Numbered from the stretch's first letter, positions 1-9,106 are shown. The stretch: DNA of 42,216 bases from Halomicronema sp. CCY15110 (GCF_016888165.1 NZ_JACSWC010000397.1:1-42216), one strand, 5' to 3'. Notes: a model not told the origin generated them from the letters alone. Translations and numbers: made by a program.

Positions 1-2510
1 ATCGCATCAAACCCCGGATTCTCCCGATCAAACACCTCTGGAAACTCAATTTCCCAGTTAAACGGCGTGATGGGCTTGGCGGCGTTGCGGAGGGAGTCGC
101 GGATGGCGTTTAGGGAGTGTGAGGGTGTGAGGGTATGAGAGTGAGAGGGTGGGGCATCTTCGGTGAGGGTGGATTGTCGCCAGGTGCGGACGAGGTCGCC
201 GTATTCCGAGAGCTTTGCCTCCCGGTCTTTCTTGCTCTTGCCGTCAAAGAACGCCGCAATCTTCACATCGCCGATCAGCTTGGCTTCCTCTAGCTCCTGT
301 TCCGCCCGCTGCCACTGGGCCAGCTTGGCCTCGGCATCCTGGTCGGTGCGGGTATCCAGCGCTTGAATTTGCGCCCGATACGACTTAGCGCGATCGACCT
401 TCTCCTTCAGGTACTTAAACAGCGGCAGATCTTCCGTGGGGTCTTTGCCAAAGGAGCCGATTTCCGCCCGCGTCAGCCCCACCAGCGAATCCCCACACTT
501 CAGCGCATGATCCACAAAGGTAAAGGGCTGGTCTTTGGACAGGGTCACCAGCCACAGCGACAGCTTCGCCAGGTTCACGGCAAAGGGGTTTTTGTCTACC
601 CCATAGAGGCAGCGCTGAGCCACGAGGCGACGGGCATAGAGCACCGGCTCCACCGCAGCGGGCAGGTCGGCGGGCTGACCGTGGGTGTCCCAGGCAGCCA
701 CCAGCGTTTCCGCCAGTTGCCGACAGGCTTCCACCAAAAACGCCGCCGACCCCATCGCCAGGTCGCACACCTTCAGCGCCAAAATCTGGTCGGGGGTGGG
801 GTGCGGCCCCAGCGCCTCCAGCACCGGACGCAGGGTGGTCTCCACAATCGGCTGGGTCAGCTTTCGGGGCGTATAGTGAGAGCCCGTGCGGCGGCGTTCT
901 TCCCCCGGTTGCAGGTACAGGCTGCCGGGGGGCAACAGGTTCGGCGTCCGCGACGATACCCGCCGCTCCAGCGCTGCCACCATGTCTTCCACGGTTTCGG
1001 CCTGCTTTAGCGCCGTAGCACTCTTGCCCGTGACCTTGCACTCGGCCTCATCCTTCAGCACCTTGGCCCGATCCTTCCCCTTGGTTGCCAGCAGCGCCTC
1101 CACATTCACCACCACATCCTTCGGCTTCACCGCAATGGAGCGCCCCTCGGCCACCTCCACCTCGTAGCCCATGATCGCCTCATACACCGAGCCGATCTGC
1201 TCCACATCCAGGGCGCGGTAAGAGAGGCGATCGCCATCCAGCATCAGCAGTTTGTCGAGCATCCGGTAAATCACCCCATCGGCAATGCGGGGCGCTTCTA
1301 CCCGGCCATGGGTCTCATACTGGGTGCCCTGGGGCCGCCCTTCCAAAAACGGATACTCGTCGGGGTCAAACAGTTGCCCGTGGCGGGCTGGGAGATATTC
1401 TTCGTAGGCACCGCCGCCGTCATATACCAGCCGAAACAGGCTCAGCAGCGTAGACCAGGCCCCATAGCGCTGATCCATCGTGTCGGGGTAGCTGCCCATG
1501 TCTTCCCGCAGCTTTTCGTACAGGCCCGAGACGGCATAGTTCTGCTGATACACCGGGTCATCGGGCATCAGCCCCTCGTCTTCGGCGTACAGCAAAAACA
1601 CCAGCCGCATCAGCGTGGCGATTAGGCCACCGTAGATGTGTTGGCCCTCACCCCCGGCCCCTCTCCCAGAACGGGCGAGGGGTGATAAGAGGGGGGCAAA
1701 GATTTTGCCGTTAGCGGCGGCATCTGCCGCCTGGAAGCCCCGCAGCAGTTCCCACAAGGCATCGAGCACCTGCTCCGCCAGCTTGGTAGACACTTCCGCC
1801 TGGTAGTTGCGGCTCTCCACCAGCAGGCGGTTCAACCGCTGATTTTCTGGCACGTTGAATAGGCGATCGGCCCCCAGGAGCAGATCCAGCGCCCCCAGAA
1901 TCAGCCGCCCCGGCACCTCCGTCATCGCCTGCACCGGCAAGGTCAGATACCCCGACGACTCGCCACTGGGGGCATACACCAGCCGAATGTCGGTACCATT
2001 CACCAGCAGCCCCGCCGCAATGCCCGTCTCCCGCAGCAGCCGCTCAAACTTGGCCTGAAAACTCGCCTTCCAGCCCTGCCCCGTCGCCGCCGCCGGGTCA
2101 TCCTCATCCAAGGGCAGCCCCGGTGCGAGCTCCTGAATCAGCAAAACCCACTCATCGCTGTCGGGGTCTTTGACCCCATAGGTGGGCCGCAGGGTCTCGC
2201 CATAGCTGGGCAGCACCGCCGAGAGGCGATCGGGCAGGTCCGCCGCTGGCACCAGGTCTTCGGGCATCCAGCCCAGCACCTGCTGGGTAAAGGCAGGAAA
2301 GTTCTCAATCCAGGCAATACCGTCATCCTGGTGGCGCGGGATGGCCTCGGTAGAGATCACCGCTTGCAGCCGCTCTTGCAGGTCTACCAGTTTGGCGCGA
2401 TCGATCACCGCCTGGGCTTTAATCAGCGCGGGCGGCGACACGACCAGACCCACCGGTTGCAGCAGGCCCAGCCATTCTTGGTGTCTGAGTATGTCGAGAT
2501 CCTTAGCCAT
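1..2510 (-). CDS. drmMI: DISARM-type adenine-specific DNA methylase (DrmMI-like), 3' end cut by window
   Basis: Reading frame open from an ATG at 2510 to the left edge (836 codons), starting MAKDLDILRHQEWLGLL. It carries SAM-binding motif I of N6-adenine methylases near residue 582 (CDLAMGSAAFLVEACR, with the preceding ILALKV). It runs off the edge at FPEVFDRENPGFDA, which in Eco57I-like enzymes is followed directly by the catalytic NPP(Y/F) motif, so that motif should lie just outside the window. In class 1 DISARM such a methylase marks host DNA beside the helicase DrmD. It starts 3 nt after the stop of the 511-aa gene, so the two are co-transcribed. Two low-complexity segments are read through in frame: a dispersed repeat at about 1643-1690 and an HTLTPSHS-type stretch at about 105-150. 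The DISARM assignment rests on resemblance and on the neighbouring helicase; an Eco57I-like methylase of another system is the alternative. Confidence 0.72.
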   Translation of the reverse strand, partial: MAKDLDILRHQEWLGLLQPVGLVVSPPALIKAQAVIDRAKLVDLQERLQAVISTEAIPRHQDDGIAWIENFPAFTQQVLGWMPEDLVPAADLPDRLSAVLPSYGETLRPTYGVKDPDSDEWVLLIQELAPGLPLDEDDPAAATGQGWKASFQAKFERLLRETGIAAGLLVNGTDIRLVYAPSGESSGYLTLPVQAMTEVPGRLILGALDLLLGADRLFNVPENQRLNRLLVESRNYQAEVSTKLAEQVLDALWELLRGFQAADAAANGKIFAPLLSPLARSGRGAGGEGQHIYGGLIATLMRLVFLLYAEDEGLMPDDPVYQQNYAVSGLYEKLREDMGSYPDTMDQRYGAWSTLLSLFRLVYDGGGAYEEYLPARHGQLFDPDEYPFLEGRPQGTQYETHGRVEAPRIADGVIYRMLDKLLMLDGDRLSYRALDVEQIGSVYEAIMGYEVEVAEGRSIAVKPKDVVVNVEALLATKGKDRAKVLKDEAECKVTGKSATALKQAETVEDMVAALERRVSSRTPNLLPPGSLYLQPGEERRRTGSHYTPRKLTQPIVETTLRPVLEALGPHPTPDQILALKVCDLAMGSAAFLVEACRQLAETLVAAWDTHGQPADLPAAVEPVLYARRLVAQRCLYGVDKNPFAVNLAKLSLWLVTLSKDQPFTFVDHALKCGDSLVGLTRAEIGSFGKDPTEDLPLFKYLKEKVDRAKSYRAQIQALDTRTDQDAEAKLAQWQRAEQELEEAKLIGDVKIAAFFDGKSKKDREAKLSEYGDLVRTWRQSTLTEDAPPSHSHTLTPSHSLNAIRDSLRNAAKPITPFNWEIEFPEVFDRENPGFDA
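1658..1682. repeat. dispersed palindromic repeat read in frame inside the methylase gene
   Basis: Imperfect inverted repeat with arms CCCCTCTCCC (1658-1667) and GGGCGAGGGG (1673-1682). It lies in the longer stretch CCTCACCCCCGGCCCCTCTC, a sequence type that usually occurs between genes in cyanobacteria. Here it is translated as about 20 residues rich in Gly and Arg without breaking the frame. Related CCTCTCCTT palindromes lie between genes at 27256-27277 and 37478-37573. Confidence 0.6.
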
Positions 2511-2513
2511 GTC

Positions 2514-4049
2514 TTATCGACCTCCTCGACTGTTTGTAGCCTTCCGTAGCGTGGGTTTGCGGGGGCGACTTCTTGTCGCCTTCCTTGGAGGTGGTTTTCG
2601 TGAATGACTCGTAGATTGCTCACCCACTGGCGCTAACTTTAGGTCATCTCCTGCCATCGAGAAAACATGAGTGCCTTCTGCATTCCGCCAGAACACATAA
2701 CCGTTTAAATCAGTTTGAGGCGCCAGAGAAGGGGCTTTAATGTCCTCTAAATCAAGCTTCTTAGCAGCTCGGACTTCTTTCTTGGTCTGACCAAAATCAA
2801 ATAACTTTTCCCACCAACGCATTGCCTTCAGGCAAACTTGCGCATGGCGCTCGACTTCACGAACCGAGGGAAAATGCTCAATCGTTTCATGATGGGTTTG
2901 CATTTTGGTCCGAATGCCTTCCTGTCGCCGCCCGACATCAGCCGGATTGTTTTGAATCGCTAAGAGCAAATAAGCCTGCTCTAGCTTTAAATCGGCGGCA
3001 ATCAGCCCGACCAAACACTGCATGTCATAAACTGCTTGGGGTCCATCAGCCTTCAGAAGTTCTGCTGCACTGCGGGCACCATGCTTGCCATGTTTGCGCT
3101 TAACACGGGAAGTTTTATCCTGGAAACGGTCTACGAGTAAGCGATTGCGTTCCAAAATTGAGCGAATGGTTTTCTCAGCAATTGCCAACCGGGCAATCCC
3201 ATCCACAGAAAAAATGCCTGTATTCATGCGACTCGCAAGCACATCGTCCAGCGTCTCAATCGCGCCATGAATCTCGCCCAAGATAGTGGCTTCTTGCCGG
3301 ACGTGCAATTCTTCTAACGTATGTTCAATTCTCGCGAGTCGTTGGTTGATCTGATTGAGCTGTTGGGTGCCAACAATGGCGTGCAGCACTTGATAGACCA
3401 AGAGCGGAGCTAAAACGGGCATGGCTGCCGCTGCACCATTGGCGAAGCGTAACTGGCCCACAAATTGACCTCCTCCTGTGGCTGTGACAGTACCGATAGA
3501 GCCCCCAGTGGTCTGAATCATCTGATGGGTACCAGCAGCAATTTTGGCGACCAGGTCTGGTGGTCCTACAACGCGAAAAAGCTGACCCGCTTGTAAGCCC
3601 GTTGCGACCAGAGAGGAGGAGACGCCGAGCTGATCAACGATCGCCCCATTGAGCTTGCCTTGGTGCCAGGGTTCCGGTGAGTGCAGATTGAGCTGCTTGA
3701 AATACTCAATGAGTTGTTGGCTTTGTTCCGGCGAGTACTCCATCAGTGCACCCACTAATTCGCCACCGTGGTTGTGCATTTTATGGAGCGTGACTGTCTC
3801 GGTAGGTACGAGGGCCGGGGACTCTTCGCCTTGAGGACTCGCTGATTTGTCGTCCATAGAAGCTTCCTGATGACTCAGAAAGACAGCTTTACAGATGCTC
3901 TCCCAGGCACTTAGCGATCGAAGACTGGTTAGTTCCAATCTTTCTACCAATGCTTGCCATGCCTCTAGCTGCTTCAGTTCGTCCAGGTTAGCAACATTGA
4001 AGTGATCGAAGATGGCTTGTTTGTAATCCTGTAGTTTCATCGATTCCAT
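2514..4049 (-). CDS. 511-aa protein of unknown function between the DISARM-like helicase and methylase
   Basis: I do not recognise a family. The first 60 residues are a predicted helical region, followed by an acidic low-complexity linker. Around residues 150-225 comes a Gly/Ala-rich, hydrophobic segment (TTGGSIGTVTATGGGQFVG, then AAAAMPVLAPLLVYQVLHAI) that could insert in a membrane. A helical and coiled-coil part follows (QLNQINQRLARIEHTLEELH). The last 30 residues form a basic repeat with several RK(P/A)T units. The gene lies 8 nt downstream of the helicase stop and 3 nt upstream of the methylase start, so it is an integral member of the operon. A second Met three codons in could also be the start. 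A nucleic-acid-binding tail plus a hydrophobic core would suit a membrane-acting effector or an assembly factor, but that is inference only. Confidence 0.8.
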   Translation of the reverse strand: MESMKLQDYKQAIFDHFNVANLDELKQLEAWQALVERLELTSLRSLSAWESICKAVFLSHQEASMDDKSASPQGEESPALVPTETVTLHKMHNHGGELVGALMEYSPEQSQQLIEYFKQLNLHSPEPWHQGKLNGAIVDQLGVSSSLVATGLQAGQLFRVVGPPDLVAKIAAGTHQMIQTTGGSIGTVTATGGGQFVGQLRFANGAAAAMPVLAPLLVYQVLHAIVGTQQLNQINQRLARIEHTLEELHVRQEATILGEIHGAIETLDDVLASRMNTGIFSVDGIARLAIAEKTIRSILERNRLLVDRFQDKTSRVKRKHGKHGARSAAELLKADGPQAVYDMQCLVGLIAADLKLEQAYLLLAIQNNPADVGRRQEGIRTKMQTHHETIEHFPSVREVERHAQVCLKAMRWWEKLFDFGQTKKEVRAAKKLDLEDIKAPSLAPQTDLNGYVFWRNAEGTHVFSMAGDDLKLAPVGEQSTSHSRKPPPRKATRSRPRKPTLRKATNSRGGR

Positions 4050-4057
4050 CTCCTCGG

Positions 4058-7000
4058 TTAGCTAGATACTGGCCACAAATACACAACCCCCACCGGCTCG
4101 ATGCGTTCCGCTTTGACCTGATAAGTCTGCTGAATTCGCTCCGGCTCCGTCAAAATTTCCTGCTCCAACTGCGCCACCCGGCTTTCCCAGTGACGCCGAT
4201 CGCTATCAATCTGCCGCCGCTCCTCCGGGTTAAACAGATTGAGCTGCTGCGTCTCATACTGCTGAGCCTGCTTGAGAATGCGATCGCGCTGTTCCGCCAG
4301 CAGTTGCTTCATCTCTGCTGCTTCCCGCTCCCCGCGCTTCTCCAGCTTGCGCTTCGCGCTCTCGGTGAGCTGCTGCGATCGCCGCTCCAGATGGGGCAAC
4401 AACTCCGCCACATCCTGAGCGGTGTACTGCTTCATCTGCGCCAAACGGTTCGGCGGCACCTCCTGCAAGCGCCGATTTGCCAGCGAATCCTCCAGGATTT
4501 TCAGCACATCCCGCTTTTCCCCCTCCGTCAGCGGTCGCAACTTACTGCGCCCCCGCGCTTCCGGGTCCAGCCACTCCGCCGCCACCGTGACAATCTCATC
4601 GTGGAGCCGCGCCGCGCGATCGCCATACAGCGACAGCCGCCCCAGCACCAACACCCGAGGAATGGGATCATCCGTGCGCACCACACAGGCCCGCGTCAGC
4701 TCATCATGGAGAAACCCTTGCGACAGAAACCGCCCCAACAGCCGCTGCACCATGCGGTGCTCCAGATGCAGGTGCACCACCTCGCCATCCAGCGACCCCG
4801 GATCGCGGAACACAATCGGACGAATCGGCGCTGACCTGCGCCATTCCCACAGCTTCTGCCCCCGCTGCCGGGGTGCCCGCAGGGTATCCAGCGTATTTGC
4901 CCAGGTCGGGTCGGCTCCCATCTCCTGATCCAGTGCGGGCACTTCCCAGCGGCTACGCTCCTCGTTGTCCACCGCTGCCTCTGCCGAGAGCGGTCTCAGT
5001 CCCGGTGCCCCCATCAGCTCTAGCGACACCGAGAGGGCATCGCGAAAGTGGCGATCGCTCAGCCCCAACCAGTCCCGCGAGTCCCGCAGAATCGTTTCCA
5101 GTTCTACTTGCTGCTGCCGCAGCTTGTCCTGACGTAGCCGAATCGCCTCTAACTCTTCCTTGATGGCGCGGCCCCTGACCTGAGACGTCTCACCAGCGGT
5201 ATCTGCCTCGTCGATCGCCCCCTTCAAGGTGGCCTCCTCGTCGGCCCGAATCCCCTGTTCCAACAGCTTTGAAACATTCTTCTCAATCACCGGAGAGAGG
5301 CTACCCAACTCCTCGTGGATGCGCTGGGTCTTCTGCACCAGCACATCAATTACCCGATCCTCCGGGCGCTGGGGCAGCACGAAATAGTGACAATGCACCA
5401 CGGGCGATCGCTGCAATTTTCGGTCGATGCGGCCGTTGCGCTGCTCCATGCGGCTGGGGTTCCACGGCACATCAAAGTGGAATAAATCGGCGCAATAGTT
5501 TTGCAAGTTAACCCCCTCCCGCGCCGCATCGGTGGCAATCAAAATCCGCAACGGATGCCGGGTGGGGTCGGCGTTAAAGGCTGCCTTGATTTCCTCACGG
5601 CGATCGTCCCCCATGCCTCCGTGGAAAGTGCCGATGCGATCGTGCTCCTGATCAGAGCGAGCAATAATCGTTTTGAGCTGCTGCTCCAGATAGCGCTTGG
5701 TGTCGGTGTACTCCGTGAAGATCAGCACCCGCCGATTGAGCCACTTCGCCCCAGATGCCCCCAAATCAGGGCAGAGGTTGGCTTTCATCCAGACTTCTAG
5801 CTGGCGAATGCGGCTGTCGGGCTGGTATTTGGCCTGCTCTGCAATCTGGCCCATCTCTGCTAGCAGATCCAACTCCGCCTGAGCAATGCCCGCCCCAGCG
5901 GCGTAGGTAGCCTTCTCCATCTGGGTATCTTCTTCCACCATCACCTCGTCTTCGCTGAGGTCGGCGCGATCGTCATCTGATCCTGCGGACTCTTGCAACA
6001 GCGACAGGGGACGGCTCGTCACCGCCTGCTGCTGCTCGGCCTGCCGTTCAATCGCCTTGCGGTGAACCCGCAGCGTCCGCGCAAAGGCTTCGATAGAAGA
6101 CAGCAACCGCTTTTGCAGATTGGTCATCACCAGCATTGCCGCCGTCTGGGTCGATCGCGGCATTTCCTGGAGCCGCTGCTCCCGGAGTTGGCGATACTGT
6201 TGCAGCAGGCGAGACAGCTTCAGCTCCGGCGCATCCTCCGGCAGTCCGTCAATCACTACCGGCACCACTTCCCGCTTCGGAAAGTCCGGTTCATTAATCT
6301 CGCGCAAATCCTGCTTCAGCCGCCGCACCATCACCGCATCTAGCAGCTTCTTGCTCCGCACGGGAACGCCCCGGCAAAACCGCTGGGGATCAAGAATTTC
6401 CAGGAGGGCCGCAAAGCTATTGGAGTGACCATTGTGGGGCGTTGCTGACAAAAACAGTCGATGCTCAAATCGGGTAGCTAAGTCCCGCACCACCTTGGTG
6501 AGCTGCGAGTCAATCGCATACCGCGACCCGCTGGCAGGAGCGGCGTTATGGGCCTCATCTAAGATGAACAAGCCCCCCGCCGAGAAGTCCCCCAGCCAGT
6601 CCCGCAGCGGCGCTGCATAGGTCTCATCCCGCAAGAGAGAATGGGAAATAATGAAGCGGGTGTGAGTCTTCCAGGGGTTGATGCCATAGCCCCGCTGCCG
6701 ACGCTTCGCGGCCATAAAGTCGCGATCGAAAATCACGAAGGTGAGACCAAAGCGGCTCTCCATTTCCTCCTGCCACTGACGCACCACCGATGGCGGACAG
6801 GAAATCACGACGCGCTTGATCTTCTGGCGCATCAACATCTCCCGCAGAATCAGCCCCGCCTCAATGGTCTTGCCCAAGCCCACATCATCGGCAATGAACA
6901 GGTTCACCCGTGGCATCCGCAGCGCCTTGCGCAACGGCTCTAGCTGATAGGTCTTAACCTCAATTCCGGCTCGATAGGGGGCCTGAAAGAGCTTCGGCTC

Positions 7001-7309
7001 AGTGGAAGTGACGCAGTTCCATCGCAAAGCATGGAGATACGCCGAAAAATAGCGGGGATCGTCGAACCCCTTACTCGCCACCGACTCCCAGGAATCCGTC
7101 TCCAGGATCTGGGCATCAATTTCCCGCTCCCAGAACACCTCCAGCGCTTCGCCCTGGGCATCGTCCTCCAAGCAAGCCAGGCTCACAATATGGTCGCCCG
7201 CTGGTTCTGCTGGGGGCGTGACTTCCTCGACCAGATATTGGCGCGATCGCACTCGCACGATCTGACCTGGATTGAGGATTATTTTTTCATTTGATTCAGT
7301 TAATAACAA
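4058..7309 (-). CDS. drmD: SNF2-family helicase, DISARM DrmD-like
   Basis: 1083 residues. The N-terminal part (NPGQIVRVRSRQYLVEEV) resembles that of DISARM DrmD helicases. The SNF2 core shows Walker A (DDVGLGKT, residues 141-148), DEAH (251-254), motif III (SATPHNGH) and, in the second RecA lobe, motifs V and VI (ATDAAREGVNLQ, then MEQRNGRIDR). The C-terminal third is rich in Gln/Glu/Arg coiled coil. It would translocate on DNA and restrict incoming phage DNA together with other Drm proteins. The start is TTG at 7309: an in-frame TAG lies two codons upstream, and a GAGG ribosome-binding site stands about 8 nt before the TTG. It is 34 nt downstream of the coiled-coil gene and 8 nt upstream of the 511-aa gene. 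A RapA-like helicase of another defence system is the alternative. Confidence 0.78.
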   Translation of the reverse strand: MLLTESNEKIILNPGQIVRVRSRQYLVEEVTPPAEPAGDHIVSLACLEDDAQGEALEVFWEREIDAQILETDSWESVASKGFDDPRYFSAYLHALRWNCVTSTEPKLFQAPYRAGIEVKTYQLEPLRKALRMPRVNLFIADDVGLGKTIEAGLILREMLMRQKIKRVVISCPPSVVRQWQEEMESRFGLTFVIFDRDFMAAKRRQRGYGINPWKTHTRFIISHSLLRDETYAAPLRDWLGDFSAGGLFILDEAHNAAPASGSRYAIDSQLTKVVRDLATRFEHRLFLSATPHNGHSNSFAALLEILDPQRFCRGVPVRSKKLLDAVMVRRLKQDLREINEPDFPKREVVPVVIDGLPEDAPELKLSRLLQQYRQLREQRLQEMPRSTQTAAMLVMTNLQKRLLSSIEAFARTLRVHRKAIERQAEQQQAVTSRPLSLLQESAGSDDDRADLSEDEVMVEEDTQMEKATYAAGAGIAQAELDLLAEMGQIAEQAKYQPDSRIRQLEVWMKANLCPDLGASGAKWLNRRVLIFTEYTDTKRYLEQQLKTIIARSDQEHDRIGTFHGGMGDDRREEIKAAFNADPTRHPLRILIATDAAREGVNLQNYCADLFHFDVPWNPSRMEQRNGRIDRKLQRSPVVHCHYFVLPQRPEDRVIDVLVQKTQRIHEELGSLSPVIEKNVSKLLEQGIRADEEATLKGAIDEADTAGETSQVRGRAIKEELEAIRLRQDKLRQQQVELETILRDSRDWLGLSDRHFRDALSVSLELMGAPGLRPLSAEAAVDNEERSRWEVPALDQEMGADPTWANTLDTLRAPRQRGQKLWEWRRSAPIRPIVFRDPGSLDGEVVHLHLEHRMVQRLLGRFLSQGFLHDELTRACVVRTDDPIPRVLVLGRLSLYGDRAARLHDEIVTVAAEWLDPEARGRSKLRPLTEGEKRDVLKILEDSLANRRLQEVPPNRLAQMKQYTAQDVAELLPHLERRSQQLTESAKRKLEKRGEREAAEMKQLLAEQRDRILKQAQQYETQQLNLFNPEERRQIDSDRRHWESRVAQLEQEILTEPERIQQTYQVKAERIEPVGVVYLWPVSS

Positions 7310-7343
7310 ACACTAACCCTCATCGCTTTTACAGATGCTCGAA

Positions 7344-8078
7344 TCAGCCTTTCAACTTCCTGACTTCTTGAGCAGTAGTTTCAATTACGTGAAACTTATC
7401 CAAATGATCTTCAATAAATGTATGCCCTCTCTCTGCCAAAAGATTAATATTTTGGTTTAGGAGCTTAATGTCATCATTCAGCTCAATCAAGAAGTTATGA
7501 GCCGTATCAATAATATTGGCAAGCCTTCTATCAACTGCTTTCAGCAAAATCTCACGGGCAGCAGTATTATCTGAAAACCTTTCCTCAATTTTCTCTAAAT
7601 CTATTGCCGCTTCAGCAAATGCGACATCCTGTAGCTCCTTATACTTGATGGTTTTTTCATATACCAAGGACTGAGCTTGATCTTTCAAGTCAAGCTGCAT
7701 TTGCCCAATCGCCATCACAGCATCAGTGTTTAATTTAGTGAGTTCTTTCTGATACCTCATAATGGCTTCGGAGACACATTTCATGCGTTCTAGCTCTCTG
7801 TCTTTTCTACACTCTTCAATTTCAACCAACACTCTTTGCACTTCAGTTTCTTTCTTGATGGCGAGTGCAGTATCCAGCTCTTTTTCTTCTTTTTTGATCT
7901 TTGCCTCAGCATTGATCATGGCTGTTTCCTGTTCAACTTTAATTTTATGGTCAATCTCCTTCAATTCTATTTGCCTCTTGTGCTCTATGTGCTTCAAAGG
8001 CTCACCAGCCCAGTCAGTGATCATTTTGATGGGCAAATAAACAATGTCATCCAATTTATCAAACATATTTAGTAGCAT
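7344..8078 (-). CDS. coiled-coil protein of unknown function
   Basis: 244 residues, mostly helical and highly charged. A long heptad-rich segment spans roughly residues 30-150 (IELKEIDHKIKVEQETAMI and following). The short N-terminal part (MITDWAGEPLKHIE) is less charged. No transmembrane helix or enzymatic motif is visible. The start ATG abuts the stop of the preceding gene (TAAATG), so translation is probably coupled. It belongs to a set of three coiled-coil genes placed just before the helicase gene. Together they differ from their surroundings by low GC, AAA/GAA-rich codon use and absence of GCGATCGC sites, which suggests a recently acquired cassette. Function unknown; a structural or scaffold partner of the helicase is conceivable. 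Confidence 0.8.
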   Translation of the reverse strand: MLLNMFDKLDDIVYLPIKMITDWAGEPLKHIEHKRQIELKEIDHKIKVEQETAMINAEAKIKKEEKELDTALAIKKETEVQRVLVEIEECRKDRELERMKCVSEAIMRYQKELTKLNTDAVMAIGQMQLDLKDQAQSLVYEKTIKYKELQDVAFAEAAIDLEKIEERFSDNTAAREILLKAVDRRLANIIDTAHNFLIELNDDIKLLNQNINLLAERGHTFIEDHLDKFHVIETTAQEVRKLKG

Positions 8079-8558
8079 TTAGCTTTGCTCCTGTAATTTA
8101 TCTAGTTGACGCTGAAACAATGCTCTATCTTTTTCTCTAGCAAAGAGCAGTTCATTATATTTTTTGTTGCCATTCGCACTAACATTGAGAAGACTCTCCA
8201 GAAAATCTATCTTTGCCCTCAGAACCGGAAAAACAAAGCTTTCTGATTTTTTGGCAAGGTGTTTCTGCTTATATTTAATATGCTCTTGAATCAGTGAAGA
8301 CATGAATACCAAGAAAGCCTGCCTGACAGCCTCTTTGTAATCGTCTGACTCTTCAGAAAGGAATGAGAAATGCTCATTAAGCCATCCTAGAAAATATTTC
8401 TCAATAGCAATATCCATTGAAACTGGTTCATTCTCATAGGCAAACATAGGAATAAAGACCTCTCGTTCTTGTGAAAGGAAGTCTGCGAGTAGTTTCTGAC
8501 GCATGCTCTTTAAGAAAACGAGCATTTCCGACAGTTCTTCCGGCTCTAATGAACTCAT
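8079..8558 (-). CDS. small helical protein of unknown function
   Basis: 159 residues, mainly alpha-helical, with no motif I can name. The middle part (YFLGWLNEHFSFLSEE) is more hydrophobic, and the last 30 residues are coiled-coil-like (LFQRQLDKLQEQS). The start ATG overlaps the upstream stop as ATGA, and its own stop is followed at once by the next ATG, so it is the middle gene of a translationally coupled trio. AT-rich like its two neighbours. Confidence 0.78.
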   Translation of the reverse strand: MSSLEPEELSEMLVFLKSMRQKLLADFLSQEREVFIPMFAYENEPVSMDIAIEKYFLGWLNEHFSFLSEESDDYKEAVRQAFLVFMSSLIQEHIKYKQKHLAKKSESFVFPVLRAKIDFLESLLNVSANGNKKYNELLFAREKDRALFQRQLDKLQEQS

Positions 8559-9052
8559 TTCTCTGTTTCTGTTGGAGAGTTGACTGACTGGGTAGCTTTC
8601 CTCGTTTGTTTTCTTAGTTCACCAATCATGTCTACTGTATTTTCCTCCATCAAGTTGCTAGATAGGTCTAGACTGCGAGTGTAACTTTCAACCAGATCTT
8701 CAATCCAGGCTGAAGCAACTTTGCTATCGACTTCTGAGTCTTTAAGTGTGTCGGACACCTCCTTTAGAGATTCAGAAAAGAATTTGGCCCTTTCTTTTCT
8801 AAGTTCTTCTTGCAAGTTGGCTGCAAACTTGATTTCCTCTTTGTATTCTTTCAAGAGTTCGAGATAATGTTTCTCATACTCATAAAGGATGTTGAGTTTC
8901 TCTTTGAGAACTTTGGGCTCGATTTTGTCTTGAATTCTATAGAGAATTGACTGGACGAGCTTTTCTTTAGCGTTGTTATCTATCTCAAGCTGGCTAAGGC
9001 TCGACCAAAGTATGGTCTTTAGTCCATCAAGGTTTCCATTTTGATTTGGCAT
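8555..9052 (-). CDS. coiled-coil protein of unknown function, first gene of the DISARM-like operon
   Basis: 165 residues, acidic, with a long coiled coil over residues 45-105 (YEYEKHYLELLKEYKEEIKF and after). No known domain recognised. It ends with an ATGA overlap into the next gene. As the first gene of a chain that continues with tight spacing through the two other coiled-coil genes, the helicase, the 511-aa gene and the methylase, it probably follows the operon promoter. That promoter should lie in the AT-rich 100-bp gap 9053-9152, where a perfect 8-bp inverted repeat is found. Confidence 0.78.
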   Translation of the reverse strand: MPNQNGNLDGLKTILWSSLSQLEIDNNAKEKLVQSILYRIQDKIEPKVLKEKLNILYEYEKHYLELLKEYKEEIKFAANLQEELRKERAKFFSESLKEVSDTLKDSEVDSKVASAWIEDLVESYTRSLDLSSNLMEENTVDMIGELRKQTRKATQSVNSPTETEK

Positions 9053-9088
9053 GTTTTTTCCTGATCCTTCTAAATAGCAAATCTTGGC

Positions 9089-9106
9089 TTAAATAAAATT
9101 ATTTAA
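9089..9106. promoter_or_regulatory. perfect AT-rich inverted repeat upstream of the DISARM-like operon
   Basis: TTAAATAA (9089-9096) and its exact reverse complement TTATTTAA (9099-9106) are separated by AA, 37 nt before the first ATG of the operon. Position and symmetry suit an operator or core promoter. No T-tract or GC stem supports a terminator. The regulatory role is inferred. Confidence 0.35.

Noticed and set aside
4190-5800. Several plus-strand frames opposite the helicase gene
   Set aside because: Antisense shadows without domains, while the minus-strand helicase motifs are complete.
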